A stretch of DNA of 41,255 nucleotides from NCBI GenBank assembly GCA_016213175.1, contig JACRBF010000005.1:1-41255 (forward strand), given 5' to 3'. Origin of the DNA: Chlamydiia bacterium (GTDB taxonomy: Bacteria > Chlamydiota > Chlamydiia > Chlamydiales > SM23-39). The notes beneath the pieces are model-generated. The model searched no databases, had not been told where the DNA came from, and worked only from the letters and a program-made list of their open reading frames with translations. Below are positions 9,490 through 19,195 of this stretch, one piece after another (positions within the stretch are counted from its first letter, which is position 1; every line of letters starts with the position of its first letter). The position numbers and the translations under genes were made by a program.

Positions 9490-9742
9490 AATCAAAGTGA
9501 AGAATGCTCTCGGACTGCATACGCGTCCTGCGGCATCGATCGTCAAATTGCTGCAACCATATAAATCATCGGTATCGTTTACTTATAAAAACGAGACGAT
9601 TAATGCCAGAAGTATTATGAGTATTCTCATGTTAGCTGCTAAAAAAAATGCGCAGATTACCATTACGATCGAAGGGGAAGATGCGGCTGATGTGATGCTG
9701 CGTCTGGAATCTGCGTTTGAGCAGGAGTTCGGAGAAAAATAG
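9482..9742 (+). CDS. ptsH: Phosphocarrier protein HPr
   Basis: LGLHTRPAA (active His) and NARSIMSIL (regulatory Ser). Confidence 0.96.
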   Translation: MRKIKVKNALGLHTRPAASIVKLLQPYKSSVSFTYKNETINARSIMSILMLAAKKNAQITITIEGEDAADVMLRLESAFEQEFGEK

Positions 9743-11509
9743 ATGTCCCATACGGAAGAGGTCGTTCTACGCGGTCTGCCGATCAGTAAGGGAATCGGCA
9801 TCGGTCTGCCCGTTTTTTTCTCCTCTCATGAAGAAGACGTGCAGGAGCTTCCTATTTCCAAAAAAGAGATCGATGAGGAGATCTATCGATATCGCAATGC
9901 TTTAGATCTTAGTCGCAAAGATGTGGAGAGGCTTCAGAGGATGTCTCTGAGAGACGGACCTCCTGAGATCGTGGCGATTTTGGGTACGCATCTTGAAATG
10001 ATGCAAGATCCTCTCATGACGACGGGGATTGAAGATAAGATTCGCGGTATGCAGCAGAAGACGGAAACGATCTTCTGCTCGCTCATTGAGGAGTACAAGC
10101 AGCGCTTCAGCATTCTGCAGGACGCCTATTTTCAAGATAGAGTACGCGATGTCGTGGATGTTTCTAGGCGTATTCTCAGTTATCTGCGTCCTGTGGGTAG
10201 AGTGCGGATTACGGAAGTGCCACACAATTCCATTGTCCTTGCCCATGAGTTGGTGCCCTCGGAGACGATTGAAGCCAATGCCATCCTCGTCGGTGCCTTT
10301 GTCACATCAGCAGGAGGCATTACCTCCCATGCGGCGATCATCGCTAGGGCCAAAGGTATCCCCTATGTGGCCAATGTCGATATCAAACTCTTGAAGCGGA
10401 TCGAAATTCGAGGGGCGATCGTCGACGGCTCCCAAGGACTTGTCATTGTCAACCCATCCCGTGCTACGCTGAAACGCTACCAAGAGGTCAGACGCGGGTA
10501 TTTGCAAAATGATAGAAAATTGAAGAACTCCTCCCATCTAAGAGGGGAGACGGTCGATGGGTATGAGATCCGGATTTTTGCGAATTTGGAAAATCCCAAA
10601 GAGGTCGAGCTATTACGCAAAAGCGGAGCTGCAGGAGTCGGTCTATTTCGATCGGAATACCTTTTTTTATTCCGCAAGAGGTTTCCTACGGAAGAAGAGC
10701 AGTTTGAAATTTACAAAAAAATGGCAAGGTCTTTGCGTGGCAAACCTCTAGTGATCCGCGTTTTCGATATTGGAGGCGACAAAAAAGCCGATTTCATGCC
10801 TGAGGATCGGGACGCGCAGTACTTCTTCAATATCGGCAGTGAATTGAATCCTGCCCTTGGCTGCAGGGCGATTCGTTTTTTGCTGCGCTACCCAGAGATT
10901 TTCAAAGCGCAGCTGAGAGCGATTCTCCGTGCCAGCAGATTTGGGGATATTCAGATTTTAATTCCCATGGTCTCCGATATTTCGGAGATTCTAGCAGTAC
11001 GCGCGATCATCAAGACATTGAGAGAAGATTTGTGTAAAGAGGGAATAAAACTCACTAAAGAAGTGCCTCTTGGGTGCATGATCGAAGTACCTTCCAGCGC
11101 TCTTATGTGTGATGCCTTAGCACGTGAAATCGATTTCCTCTCCATCGGCACAAATGACCTGGTTCAATATGTTCTTGCAGCGGATCGGAGTAATCCGAAC
11201 ACAGCGGATCTCTATTTTTCTACCCATCCCAGTATTTTACGATTGATTCGGATGATCGTCTCTTCCGCGAACCAGGCACAAAAGCCTGTGCTGCTCTGTG
11301 GAGAGTGTGCTGCCGATCCTGCGATGATTCCCATCTTAATAGGGCTTGGCATTCGGGAGCTTTCTGTCTCCGCGCGCCACATCCCTCTCGTTAAACACAC
11401 GATCCGCAAATGGCGGATTCTCGAAGCCTGTAGGCTGGCCGAAGGCGCCCTAGAGTATGGCTCTGCAAAAGAGCTCAAGGCCTATTTGTCCACGGAGACC
11501 GTGAGATAG
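9743..11509 (+). CDS. ptsI: PTS enzyme I (phosphoenolpyruvate-protein phosphotransferase)
   Basis: GGITSHAAIIARAKGIPYV, GVGLFRSEYLF, IGTNDLVQYVLAADR, CGECAAD. Confidence 0.97.
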   Translation: MSHTEEVVLRGLPISKGIGIGLPVFFSSHEEDVQELPISKKEIDEEIYRYRNALDLSRKDVERLQRMSLRDGPPEIVAILGTHLEMMQDPLMTTGIEDKIRGMQQKTETIFCSLIEEYKQRFSILQDAYFQDRVRDVVDVSRRILSYLRPVGRVRITEVPHNSIVLAHELVPSETIEANAILVGAFVTSAGGITSHAAIIARAKGIPYVANVDIKLLKRIEIRGAIVDGSQGLVIVNPSRATLKRYQEVRRGYLQNDRKLKNSSHLRGETVDGYEIRIFANLENPKEVELLRKSGAAGVGLFRSEYLFLFRKRFPTEEEQFEIYKKMARSLRGKPLVIRVFDIGGDKKADFMPEDRDAQYFFNIGSELNPALGCRAIRFLLRYPEIFKAQLRAILRASRFGDIQILIPMVSDISEILAVRAIIKTLREDLCKEGIKLTKEVPLGCMIEVPSSALMCDALAREIDFLSIGTNDLVQYVLAADRSNPNTADLYFSTHPSILRLIRMIVSSANQAQKPVLLCGECAADPAMIPILIGLGIRELSVSARHIPLVKHTIRKWRILEACRLAEGALEYGSAKELKAYLSTETVR

Positions 11510-12078
11510 AAAATGGGTTTTTCAGGTTCTGTTGCGGATTGCGGAGAAGCGGCGTGTCCGGAGGCTCTTGCAAGCGCCTCCTCATAGGTTTCGGTGAGAA
11601 TCACCTGTGAAAACGCACGTGGATCAATGCCAGCAATTTTATATTCCAAAATCCCTTTTCTTGCAGTGATGACACTCAACCGTCCTCCGTCAACTCTAGA
11701 TCCATCGTGGTTCTGTAAATAAATCTCAATTTCAATATTTTTTGGACAAAAAGGGTAATTATTAAGATAGGGACGCAGTTGTTCGTCGGCGTTGACCGCT
11801 GAGATCAGCTCTTGTATTGCTGCGATTAATAACTTTCGTCCCGCTTCAATATCAGCGGACTGACGGTAATCAAACATGAGACCGAGCATTTGGATTTGAT
11901 GCATCATCTGACCGGCAGTGCCGCAAGGAATTAATCCGAATTCGTTTTTTAGCTTGATGGCGACCCGTTTTATGTTCGTATCAGCCAATTGTTGTTTAGT
12001 ACTCAGCTGATATTTTATTGGTACCTTTTCGCAACCGATCAGGAAGGCGATGGCAATCACTAATAAACAAATTCTCAC
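11482..12078 (-). CDS. Putative lipoprotein, hypothetical
   Basis: Signal peptide with lipobox LIGC (MRICLLVIAIAFLIGCEK); overlaps upstream gene by 4 nt. Confidence 0.65.
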   Translation of the reverse strand: MRICLLVIAIAFLIGCEKVPIKYQLSTKQQLADTNIKRVAIKLKNEFGLIPCGTAGQMMHQIQMLGLMFDYRQSADIEAGRKLLIAAIQELISAVNADEQLRPYLNNYPFCPKNIEIEIYLQNHDGSRVDGGRLSVITARKGILEYKIAGIDPRAFSQVILTETYEEALARASGHAASPQSATEPEKPIFYLTVSVDK

Positions 12079-12974
12079 TCGTATGCTCCACGATGAGCTA
12101 GATATTCCTTAATCCGTTCTTCGATCTTTTCTGCAAACGTAATCCCCTGAAAATCGTGCACATTCCCTGCGTCTGGATGTGGATCAAGCCAAATCAGCTG
12201 TTCGCGATGTTGAAGAGCCATCTCCGATCGTTGCGATATTCCACACTCCGTTGTATCAAGAGCACCAGAAAAAACCAATTCTCCATAGGGGACGATATCA
12301 CCTTTGCAGGCATAGTTAAACGCTTTATAGCAGATGTCTTTGGATACGATCTCCGCAGGCGCAATTGCTACAACAATAACACGGCTCTGAATTTCCTTTG
12401 GGGCACTGGCTAGCGCATTACATACGTGGATTGCTCCTTGGCTATGGCACAGCTGAAGATATTTTGCGGAAGGGCGGCTTGCATTTTGCTGGTGGAATTC
12501 AGTCCAATTTTCTTGAAGAAGCGCTGCTGTGTTGGGAGAGTGCCCTAGATAATTCAAAGAGAACACCTCTGCTAAATCGATAAGAGGGCCGTGCGATCGA
12601 TTGTAGACCCAATCAATGCTCTGATGCGGAGTGAAGCTGGCAATATAGTCCGCATGAGAGCAGGCATGATCCCACGACGTATTCATCCCGTTGATTCCTC
12701 CAATACGGATATGCGCCTCTTTCGTACCTATTGTTGTAAAACGGCTCGAACGTTCATGGCTTATTGAAGAAACATTGAGATCCATCAGATCTGGATCGAT
12801 CATCCCTTTCCCAATGATTTCTAAGAAACCAGTGATCCACGGTTTATTCGAAGCGCTATGAGGAAATGAACTGTACGAGACGAGTCTGCCATCCCATAGG
12901 CCCGTTTGCAGCGCCCAGTTCGCGCAGTTGGATACACCATCAACAGAGCTAACGTCATCAATTTCTATAGACAT
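12075..12974 (-). CDS. DUF687-like chlamydial protein with alpha/beta-hydrolase-like elbow
   Basis: Recognised family pattern (WITGFLEIIGKGMIDPDLM...INGMNTSWDHAC...LCHSQGAIHVCNAL); GxSxG-like HSQGA. Confidence 0.65.
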   Translation of the reverse strand: MSIEIDDVSSVDGVSNCANWALQTGLWDGRLVSYSSFPHSASNKPWITGFLEIIGKGMIDPDLMDLNVSSISHERSSRFTTIGTKEAHIRIGGINGMNTSWDHACSHADYIASFTPHQSIDWVYNRSHGPLIDLAEVFSLNYLGHSPNTAALLQENWTEFHQQNASRPSAKYLQLCHSQGAIHVCNALASAPKEIQSRVIVVAIAPAEIVSKDICYKAFNYACKGDIVPYGELVFSGALDTTECGISQRSEMALQHREQLIWLDPHPDAGNVHDFQGITFAEKIEERIKEYLAHRGAYE

Positions 12975-13014
12975 ATACCCATCCGAAAAGTGAGCGAGGA
13001 TATCAAGGGGAATT

Positions 13015-13203
13015 TTAATGCCGCAAGTCTAATCGCTTGAACTTGCCGCCCATTACCGGAGCGGAGAATCTCCTTCGTCTCAAGAAGAAGGCTAACCCAC
13101 ATTTCTCACACATTCCGGGAAAATCTGAACGATCTGTCACGCCGTCTTTCATAAATCGCTCGTCGTCAATATTGATCTCCTCGCGATTTTCGAAATTCGG
13201 CAT
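13015..13203 (-). CDS. Small hypothetical protein (62 aa)
   Basis: ORF with AAAGGTGG upstream, CEKCG motif; short, no family recognised. Confidence 0.35.
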   Translation of the reverse strand: MPNFENREEINIDDERFMKDGVTDRSDFPGMCEKCGLAFFLRRRRFSAPVMGGKFKRLDLRH

Positions 13204-13243
13204 AACATCTCGCCCACCTTTTCTCCGGTCTGTGTGAGAAATG
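13100..13243. repeat. Spaced inverted repeat (17/19) across the start and middle of the small ORF
   Basis: CATTTCTCACACATTCCGG (13100-13118) versus CCGGTCTGTGTGAGAAATG (13225-13243). Confidence 0.7.
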
Positions 13244-13262
13244 CGGACTAATATTCTTGCGA

Positions 13263-13538
13263 TCAGAATATTCCGCCGTTATCCTGTTGAGACCCCAGTT
13301 TCTGCGTGGCGTCTTCGAAGGCGGCGAGGATGAGGTCTTGAAGCCCCTCGATATCGCTTGTGCATTCAGGTCGGATGATAATTTTCTTTAGATTTTTTTC
13401 ACCCGTTAATGTAACGGTGACGAGTCCGTTGCCAGCGCTTCCCTCAACGACAGTAGCTTGCATCTTCTCTTTCATCTGGTCGATCTGACTTTGCATCATC
13501 CGCGCTTGCTTTTTCATTTTGGAAAAACCACTGCCCAT
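13263..13538 (-). CDS. YbaB/EbfC family nucleoid-associated protein
   Basis: GMGSGFSKMKKQARMMQSQIDQMKEKM...VEGSAGNGLVTVTLTG; downstream of dnaX as is usual. Confidence 0.93.
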   Translation of the reverse strand: MGSGFSKMKKQARMMQSQIDQMKEKMQATVVEGSAGNGLVTVTLTGEKNLKKIIIRPECTSDIEGLQDLILAAFEDATQKLGSQQDNGGIF

Positions 13539-13539
13539 A

Positions 13540-15045
13540 TCAATCCTTTTTTAAAGTTCCTTCTAATTCTACGGAGGCAAAACGCATGAGGGTATCATAG
13601 CGGCTTTGAGAGGCTGCGGCAATAATTGGGACGTCGGGAGAGAGGGACTGAGGGAGGGGCGGCGCAACCAGGGGGTCCGGCTTTATAACTTGGGCTTTGA
13701 AGGGACTGAATGGGGTTGGTTTGAGTTCTGGCGTGGGGGATGGCGCGATCGCTTTTTGGACGGGAGGGCTTACAGCGACTCTGGGCGGTACAGGAATTGG
13801 TTCTATGGTTTTTGGTGTGGGTGCATCCCTCTCTTGGACTGGTGGTGCAGGGATTTGATCCAGTGCTTTCGGTGTAGGCACCAATTCCTTGGACAGAAGT
13901 GCTTGTTCCAGTTCAGCAAGCCTTCGTACTAAGACTTCGACGGGCAGTCGATGTCTGCTTTGGATATAATGGAGTACAATGGCCTCGAGAGAGGTGCGTG
14001 GGTTGGAACTTTTCTGCAGAGTTTGTTCAGCACGGAGCAGATACTCGAGTAGGTAAAGACATTGGGTGGGAGCGTAGAATTTACAGGCTTGAAGATATTT
14101 GGCTGCGAGATCGGTGGGGAGCTGAAGTCCATTTTCTCCACGCAAGCGCGCGACGGAGAGAGAGCGGACGTGATCGATGAGCTGTTCAAAGAAATGGAAG
14201 AGATCTTTGCCAGAGGAAAAGACAGTTTCTACAAGTTCAAAGGCAAAAGAAGTATTGGCATTGGCAAACGCGGTGTCGAGAGCAAAGAGGGATTCCTGGG
14301 AAATCAACCCTAAGGCGTTGCGTACGACTTCTGCTGTGACGGTCTCCTCGGTAAAGCAAAGAATACGGTCGAAAAGCGATTCGGCGTCGCGGAGGGCACC
14401 ATCTGCAAAATGGGCAATCAGGTGAAGCGCTTCGGGCTCTACGATGCGATGTAGATCGGTAGCAATCTGAGAGAGTTTGTGGGTAATTTGGGGGATTTGG
14501 ATTCTGCCTAAATCGAATCTTTGACATCTGCTGAGGATCGTGGGGAGAACTTTATGCGGCTCTGTTGTGGCAAAGAAGAATTTTGCTCTCTCAGGAGGCT
14601 CTTCCAAAGTCTTTAAAAGGGCGTTGAAAGCCTCTTTCGTTAACATGTGGACTTCATCGATGATATAAATTTTATAGCGTCCGGGACTAGGAGAGTAGCA
14701 GGCCGTCTCATTGATCTGCCGTACATCATCGATCCCTCGATTGGAAGCTCCGTCAATTTCGATCACGTCAAGCGATTGGCCAGAGCTAATTTCCTGGCAA
14801 GAGGCGCATTGATTACATGGCTCGAACCCCTCTGTCTTTTCTTGGCAGTTGAGTGCTTTTGCGAAGAGGCGGGCTAGCGTCGTTTTTCCAACGCCCCGCG
14901 ATCCGCAAAAAAGGTACGCATGTGCTACCTTGCCAAATCGGAGCGCGTTTTTTAACGTGGTGACGGCAGCTTCTTGTCCTACAACTTCACGAAAGAGGCG
15001 AGGGCGGTAGCGCCTTGCAATAACTTGATACTTAGTGTCTAACAT
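13540..15045 (-). CDS. dnaX: DNA polymerase III subunit gamma/tau
   Basis: YRPRLFREVVGQE, GSRGVGKTTLARLFAKALNC, Zn-binding Cys cluster, DEVHMLTKEAFNALLKTLEEPP. Confidence 0.97.
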   Translation of the reverse strand: MLDTKYQVIARRYRPRLFREVVGQEAAVTTLKNALRFGKVAHAYLFCGSRGVGKTTLARLFAKALNCQEKTEGFEPCNQCASCQEISSGQSLDVIEIDGASNRGIDDVRQINETACYSPSPGRYKIYIIDEVHMLTKEAFNALLKTLEEPPERAKFFFATTEPHKVLPTILSRCQRFDLGRIQIPQITHKLSQIATDLHRIVEPEALHLIAHFADGALRDAESLFDRILCFTEETVTAEVVRNALGLISQESLFALDTAFANANTSFAFELVETVFSSGKDLFHFFEQLIDHVRSLSVARLRGENGLQLPTDLAAKYLQACKFYAPTQCLYLLEYLLRAEQTLQKSSNPRTSLEAIVLHYIQSRHRLPVEVLVRRLAELEQALLSKELVPTPKALDQIPAPPVQERDAPTPKTIEPIPVPPRVAVSPPVQKAIAPSPTPELKPTPFSPFKAQVIKPDPLVAPPLPQSLSPDVPIIAAASQSRYDTLMRFASVELEGTLKKD

Positions 15046-15106
15046 TCAATGAGTTATTTCAGTTAATCGAATTATACTACTTTAGCGTCTTTTGCGGTAG
15101 TGGCGC

Positions 15107-15147
15107 ATTCTAATCCAGCCAAAAAGGGCGATATGGTAGATTAGAAT
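15107..15147. promoter_or_regulatory. Inverted repeat ATTCTAATC-N23-GATTAGAAT immediately before the pgpH-like start codon
   Basis: 9-bp perfect arms 15107-15115/15139-15147; ATG at 15149, so it may affect RBS accessibility. Confidence 0.4.
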
Positions 15148-15148
15148 T

Positions 15149-17257
15149 ATGCATGAGGATCGAATACGCCAGAGTTGGCAGGAGTGGCTCGCCTCGAATC
15201 ATCGGGGTTGGCGCCTTGTTGTAGGCGTTATTTGCGCAGTATGTTTAGCGCTTTTCCTCCATTTCCGCGAGATCCGGCTCGATGTGTTGGAACTCAATGC
15301 GGTAGCAGGGCGCTATATCATCGCGCAGGTCGATTTCGAATTTCCCGATTATGAGACAACGATCATCCTGAAACAGCAGGCTATGCAGGATGTGGGAAGG
15401 ATATACAAGCTTCAAAATAAGCAAGTTAAAGATGTTAGATATGCGCTTGAAGAGGCGCTCATCCACAATAAAAATTGGCGTGTGCTTGCTCCTTCGAGCC
15501 CCTTTGAGGAGATGTATAAGGCGGCAGATACGGTGGAAACGCTGCTCTTGGAGAGTAGGTTTACCGATCCAAGGACGATCCAGAGGGTCAAAGAGATCCG
15601 GCTGTCCGATCTTTCCTACTACGACATTGCGCCCGAGGAGGGGAAGTTCTCCCTGATTCTTCCCCCAGAATTTTGGGAGCGGCTTTTACAGCAAGCATCC
15701 CAGAGCGATCTCTTTCATCCGGAAGCAATCCACTATGTGCTTCGCGCTTTTCAATCGGAACACTGGACCTTGGAAGAAGATGGTGCTTTGGAGCATTCGC
15801 TCAGATCTCAGGTGAGCCAAACAGTGCCTGAAAAAATGACGCGAGTGTATGCAGGCACTCGCATTTTAGATCCAGGCGAGAGAATCACATCGCGCCATCT
15901 GACGATGATGCAATCGATGAAGCTCGCGATTTCAGAAAGCAGGCGTCCTTGGGACCCTTTGACCCTGATTGCAAGTCTGCTCCTCTCTCTAATTTTTGTG
16001 ACGATCAGCGCTCTCTATTTTCGGATCAGCCAACCCACGTTTATTCGATCTTTACAGCAGATCGCCCTCTTTGTCTGCATCGTGATCTTGACGCTTCTCT
16101 TTGCAAAATTTACCGAGTATTTATTGATTCGAAGCTCTTCAAGCTTTGTGCAGGCGATTCGCTACCCGATCGTAGCCCCTTTTGCAACGCTGCTCATTTG
16201 TATCTTGTTATCTCCGAGGACGGCTCTTTTTGCTGCGACTTTCTTATCGATTATTCTGTCAGTGAGTTTAGCGATCGATCACAGCAGATTCCTCATTTTA
16301 AATCTCGTTACCTCCATCGTAGTGATTATTTCAAGCCGCAGCCTGAGGAAAAGAAAAGAGGTCTTTACCGTCTGCGCGAAATCGTGGCTCAGTTCTATTC
16401 CGGTTCTATACGCCTTTGTCTTGGGAGAAAATCATTTTGGCAGCTACTCCTTTGCGATCGACGTGATGGGCTCTTTGGGGTTTCTCTTGGCAACGGGCGT
16501 GTTGGTTGTGGGGATTTTGCCCGTTCTCGAATCGCTTTTCGGCGTACTGACTGATATGACCCTAATGGAATATATGGATCCTTGCAGCGAACTGCTCTCC
16601 CGCTTTGCTATGGAAGTTCCTGGTACGTATCAGCATTCGCTTGTTTTAGGCAATCTTGCAGAGACTTGCGCGCAGGTGATCGGAGCCAACGGGCTCTTTT
16701 GCAGAGTCGCCACGTTGTATCACGATATCGGCAAGATGAATAACCCACAGCTTTATACCGAAAATCAGCAGGGCGCTGTCAATATCCATCAATTGCTCAC
16801 GCCTCTAGAATCTGCGCAAGTGATCATCTCCCATGTGACCGATGGGGTAGTCATTGCCAAAAAGTACCATCTCCCAGAACCGTTCATCGATATTATTCGA
16901 GAGCATCACGGAACAACGCTTGTCTACTATTTTTACCGCAAGATGCTCGATCTACAGAGAGGAAATAAAGCGGAGGTCGATGAATCGAAATTTCGATATC
17001 CAGGACCGAAGCCGCAAACGAAGGAGTCCGCGATCATCATGATTTGCGATAGTGTAGAGGCGGCCTCCCGTTCCATGGAAGAGATCAATGAACAGGCGAT
17101 GACTGAAATGGTCGATCAATTGGTCGCCGCTAAAGCTGAGGACGGACAATTCAACGAATGCCAACTGACTTTTGAAGAGCTGAGCAGAATCAAGCGGGCG
17201 CTCATTCGTACGCTGTTATTAACGCATCATGTGCGTGTGAAATACCCGAAGAAATAG
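15149..17257 (+). CDS. 7TM-HD phosphohydrolase, PgpH-like (possible c-di-AMP phosphodiesterase)
   Basis: Extracellular domain, ~7 TM segments, HD motif LYHDIGKMNNPQLYTENQ, HVTDGVVIAKKYHLPEPFIDIIREHHG. Confidence 0.9.
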   Translation: MHEDRIRQSWQEWLASNHRGWRLVVGVICAVCLALFLHFREIRLDVLELNAVAGRYIIAQVDFEFPDYETTIILKQQAMQDVGRIYKLQNKQVKDVRYALEEALIHNKNWRVLAPSSPFEEMYKAADTVETLLLESRFTDPRTIQRVKEIRLSDLSYYDIAPEEGKFSLILPPEFWERLLQQASQSDLFHPEAIHYVLRAFQSEHWTLEEDGALEHSLRSQVSQTVPEKMTRVYAGTRILDPGERITSRHLTMMQSMKLAISESRRPWDPLTLIASLLLSLIFVTISALYFRISQPTFIRSLQQIALFVCIVILTLLFAKFTEYLLIRSSSSFVQAIRYPIVAPFATLLICILLSPRTALFAATFLSIILSVSLAIDHSRFLILNLVTSIVVIISSRSLRKRKEVFTVCAKSWLSSIPVLYAFVLGENHFGSYSFAIDVMGSLGFLLATGVLVVGILPVLESLFGVLTDMTLMEYMDPCSELLSRFAMEVPGTYQHSLVLGNLAETCAQVIGANGLFCRVATLYHDIGKMNNPQLYTENQQGAVNIHQLLTPLESAQVIISHVTDGVVIAKKYHLPEPFIDIIREHHGTTLVYYFYRKMLDLQRGNKAEVDESKFRYPGPKPQTKESAIIMICDSVEAASRSMEEINEQAMTEMVDQLVAAKAEDGQFNECQLTFEELSRIKRALIRTLLLTHHVRVKYPKK

Positions 17258-17268
17258 AACATCGAAAC

Positions 17269-17440
17269 TATACCCGTTCCACCTCAAAAGCGCCCAAAGC
17301 AAATCGATTCAAATCCTCTCAAATCGAATAAAACAGCGCGGTTAATATTAAGTCAATATTGACCTCGACTTTTTTTATTCGATTTTAGAGAGATTTCAAT
17401 TCGATTTTCTTGGGTGCCTTTGAGGTGGAACGGGTGTATA
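17269..17440. repeat. Long nested palindromic element, type D, in a convergent gap
   Basis: Outer arms TATACCCGTTCCACCTCAAAAGCGCCCA / TGGGTGCCTTTGAGGTGGAACGGGTGTATA, imperfect inner arms AATCGATTCAAATCCTCTCAAATCGAATAAAA / TTTTATTCGATTTTAGAGAGATTTCAATTCGATT, central GGTTAATATT/AATATTGACC. Confidence 0.9.
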
Positions 17441-17472
17441 CCGAACGTGATTCAAGAATCACGTTCGGTGTA
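17437..17472. repeat. Compact hairpin E overlapping the pgm stop codon
   Basis: ACCGAACGTGATTC-AA-GAATCACGTTCGGT, 14-bp perfect stem (17440-17453/17456-17469). Confidence 0.9.
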
Positions 17473-19174
17473 CGAATCCGCGGAAATCATTGACCAGAGC
17501 GTTCAGGTGCGAATCGGCGGCGGCGATGTCCTCTTCCATAGATCCTGTAGGCGTTTGGATCACTTCGGCGTAGATTTTGATTTTAGGTTCGGTGCCGGAA
17601 GGGCGGATTACGAGCTTTGAGCTGTCGGAGAGCCAGAAGCGCAGGACGTCCGATTTCGGGAGGGGCATTTCTCCTGTGGAGTAATCTTCACGGCTGACGA
17701 TTGTTTGGCCGCCAATGTTCGATGGCGGGTGCTCGCGCAGACGTCTCATGAGCGTTTGCATCTCTTGCATCCCTGCCGCGCTATCGCTAAAGGCGAGTGT
17801 GGCAAGCGTCTCGCGGTGGATGCCGTATATTTGATAGAGGGCGTAGAGTTTATCGACGAGCGTAAGACCTTGCGATTGGGCCATCGATGCGGCTTCGGCG
17901 ATGAGACAGCAGGCGGAGATCGCATCCTTGTCTCGCACAAAGGTGCCGAAGAGGTATCCGTAGGATTCTTCTGCGCCGAAGAGAAATTGAAAGCCAGCAA
18001 AACTATTTTCCCAGAGACGGATCTTTTCCCCAATGTATTTGAATCCGGTCAATACATCGACTGAGGCGCCTCCAAAGCTTTCTGCAATTTTTTTAAATAA
18101 CTCTGTCGTAACGATTGTTTTGATGAAGGCGCCATTTTCGGGAAATTGTCCAGCATCTGAGAGAGAGGTGCAGATGTGGTGGAGACACAGGCAGGCAATC
18201 TGATTGCCTGTTAGACGAATCGCGGTATGGCGGTAACGCACGACGACGCCCACTCGATCTGCATCGGGGTCGGTGGCGAGGAGGAGATCGGCTTGTTCTT
18301 CGAGGAGTTGCTTGGTGCCGATTTCCAGGGCGGCCGGCTCTTCGGGATTGGGCGATGGGGCGTTGCGAAATTGGCCATCTGGCGCTGTTTGAGAGTCAAC
18401 GAGAGACACTGGGTAAAATCCCCACTGTTTCAATGCCTCAGGGATGATCCGAATGCCTGTGCCATGAAGGTTTGTATAGATGAGTTTTAGAGAAGAGCGC
18501 GTTTGTGTGAGATGGGGCCTGAGAGCGCTTAGTTCTTTCAGGTAGCTTGCATCGATCTCTCTCCCTGTCCAGAGAATATGGGGAGATTCGATGGAATCTA
18601 ATAGGATGTGCTGAACTTGTCTGACCTCTTCCATGATGCCTGTGTCATGCGGAGGCACGACTTGAGCGCCGTCATTCCAGTAGATTTTATAGCCGTTGTA
18701 CTGAGGAGGATTATGAGAAGCTGTGATCATGATGGCGGCGCTGCAGCCAAAGTGGCGGCAGGCGAAAGAGACGAGCGGGGTCGGGCAAATTTCTCGAGAG
18801 AGATAGACCTGGATGCCATTGCCCGCGAGTACTCTGCCGGCCTCTTCGGCAAATAATTTCGATCCCTCTCGAACGTCATAACCGATGAATACCGAATAGG
18901 GGGCTTTTGGTTGTTGTTGTAAATAATTGGCAAGTCCTTGCGTGGCTGTTCGAATCGTATAGATATTCATCCGATTTGTTCCAATCCCCATGAGGCCGCG
19001 CATGCCTCCGGTGCCGAAGGTAAGGTCTTTGAAAAATGCATCGGAGAGGGCTTGAGGATTATGGATGAGCAGGTGTCGAATTTCCGATTTTGTGGCCTCG
19101 TCGAAAGGGCCGTCGATCCACGATTGGATCCGCTTTCTCACGTCAGGCTCGATCTCAAATAATTCTTCCATCAA
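17459..19174 (-). CDS. Phosphoglucomutase/phosphomannomutase
   Basis: TASHNPPQYNGYKIYWNDGAQ, ATDPDADRVGV, GAEESYGYLFG, RPSGTEPKIKIY. Confidence 0.95.
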   Translation of the reverse strand: MMEELFEIEPDVRKRIQSWIDGPFDEATKSEIRHLLIHNPQALSDAFFKDLTFGTGGMRGLMGIGTNRMNIYTIRTATQGLANYLQQQPKAPYSVFIGYDVREGSKLFAEEAGRVLAGNGIQVYLSREICPTPLVSFACRHFGCSAAIMITASHNPPQYNGYKIYWNDGAQVVPPHDTGIMEEVRQVQHILLDSIESPHILWTGREIDASYLKELSALRPHLTQTRSSLKLIYTNLHGTGIRIIPEALKQWGFYPVSLVDSQTAPDGQFRNAPSPNPEEPAALEIGTKQLLEEQADLLLATDPDADRVGVVVRYRHTAIRLTGNQIACLCLHHICTSLSDAGQFPENGAFIKTIVTTELFKKIAESFGGASVDVLTGFKYIGEKIRLWENSFAGFQFLFGAEESYGYLFGTFVRDKDAISACCLIAEAASMAQSQGLTLVDKLYALYQIYGIHRETLATLAFSDSAAGMQEMQTLMRRLREHPPSNIGGQTIVSREDYSTGEMPLPKSDVLRFWLSDSSKLVIRPSGTEPKIKIYAEVIQTPTGSMEEDIAAADSHLNALVNDFRGFVHRT

Positions 19175-19195
19175 TTGGAGTTTATAAGAGGCAGT

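Noticed and set aside
17269-17472. Ordinary bidirectional Rho-independent terminator between pgpH-like and pgm
   Set aside because: Structure is far longer than a terminator, has several nested stems and no clear T-tract after the compact hairpin; shared segments at 41.0 kb show it is a repeat, though it may still terminate transcription.
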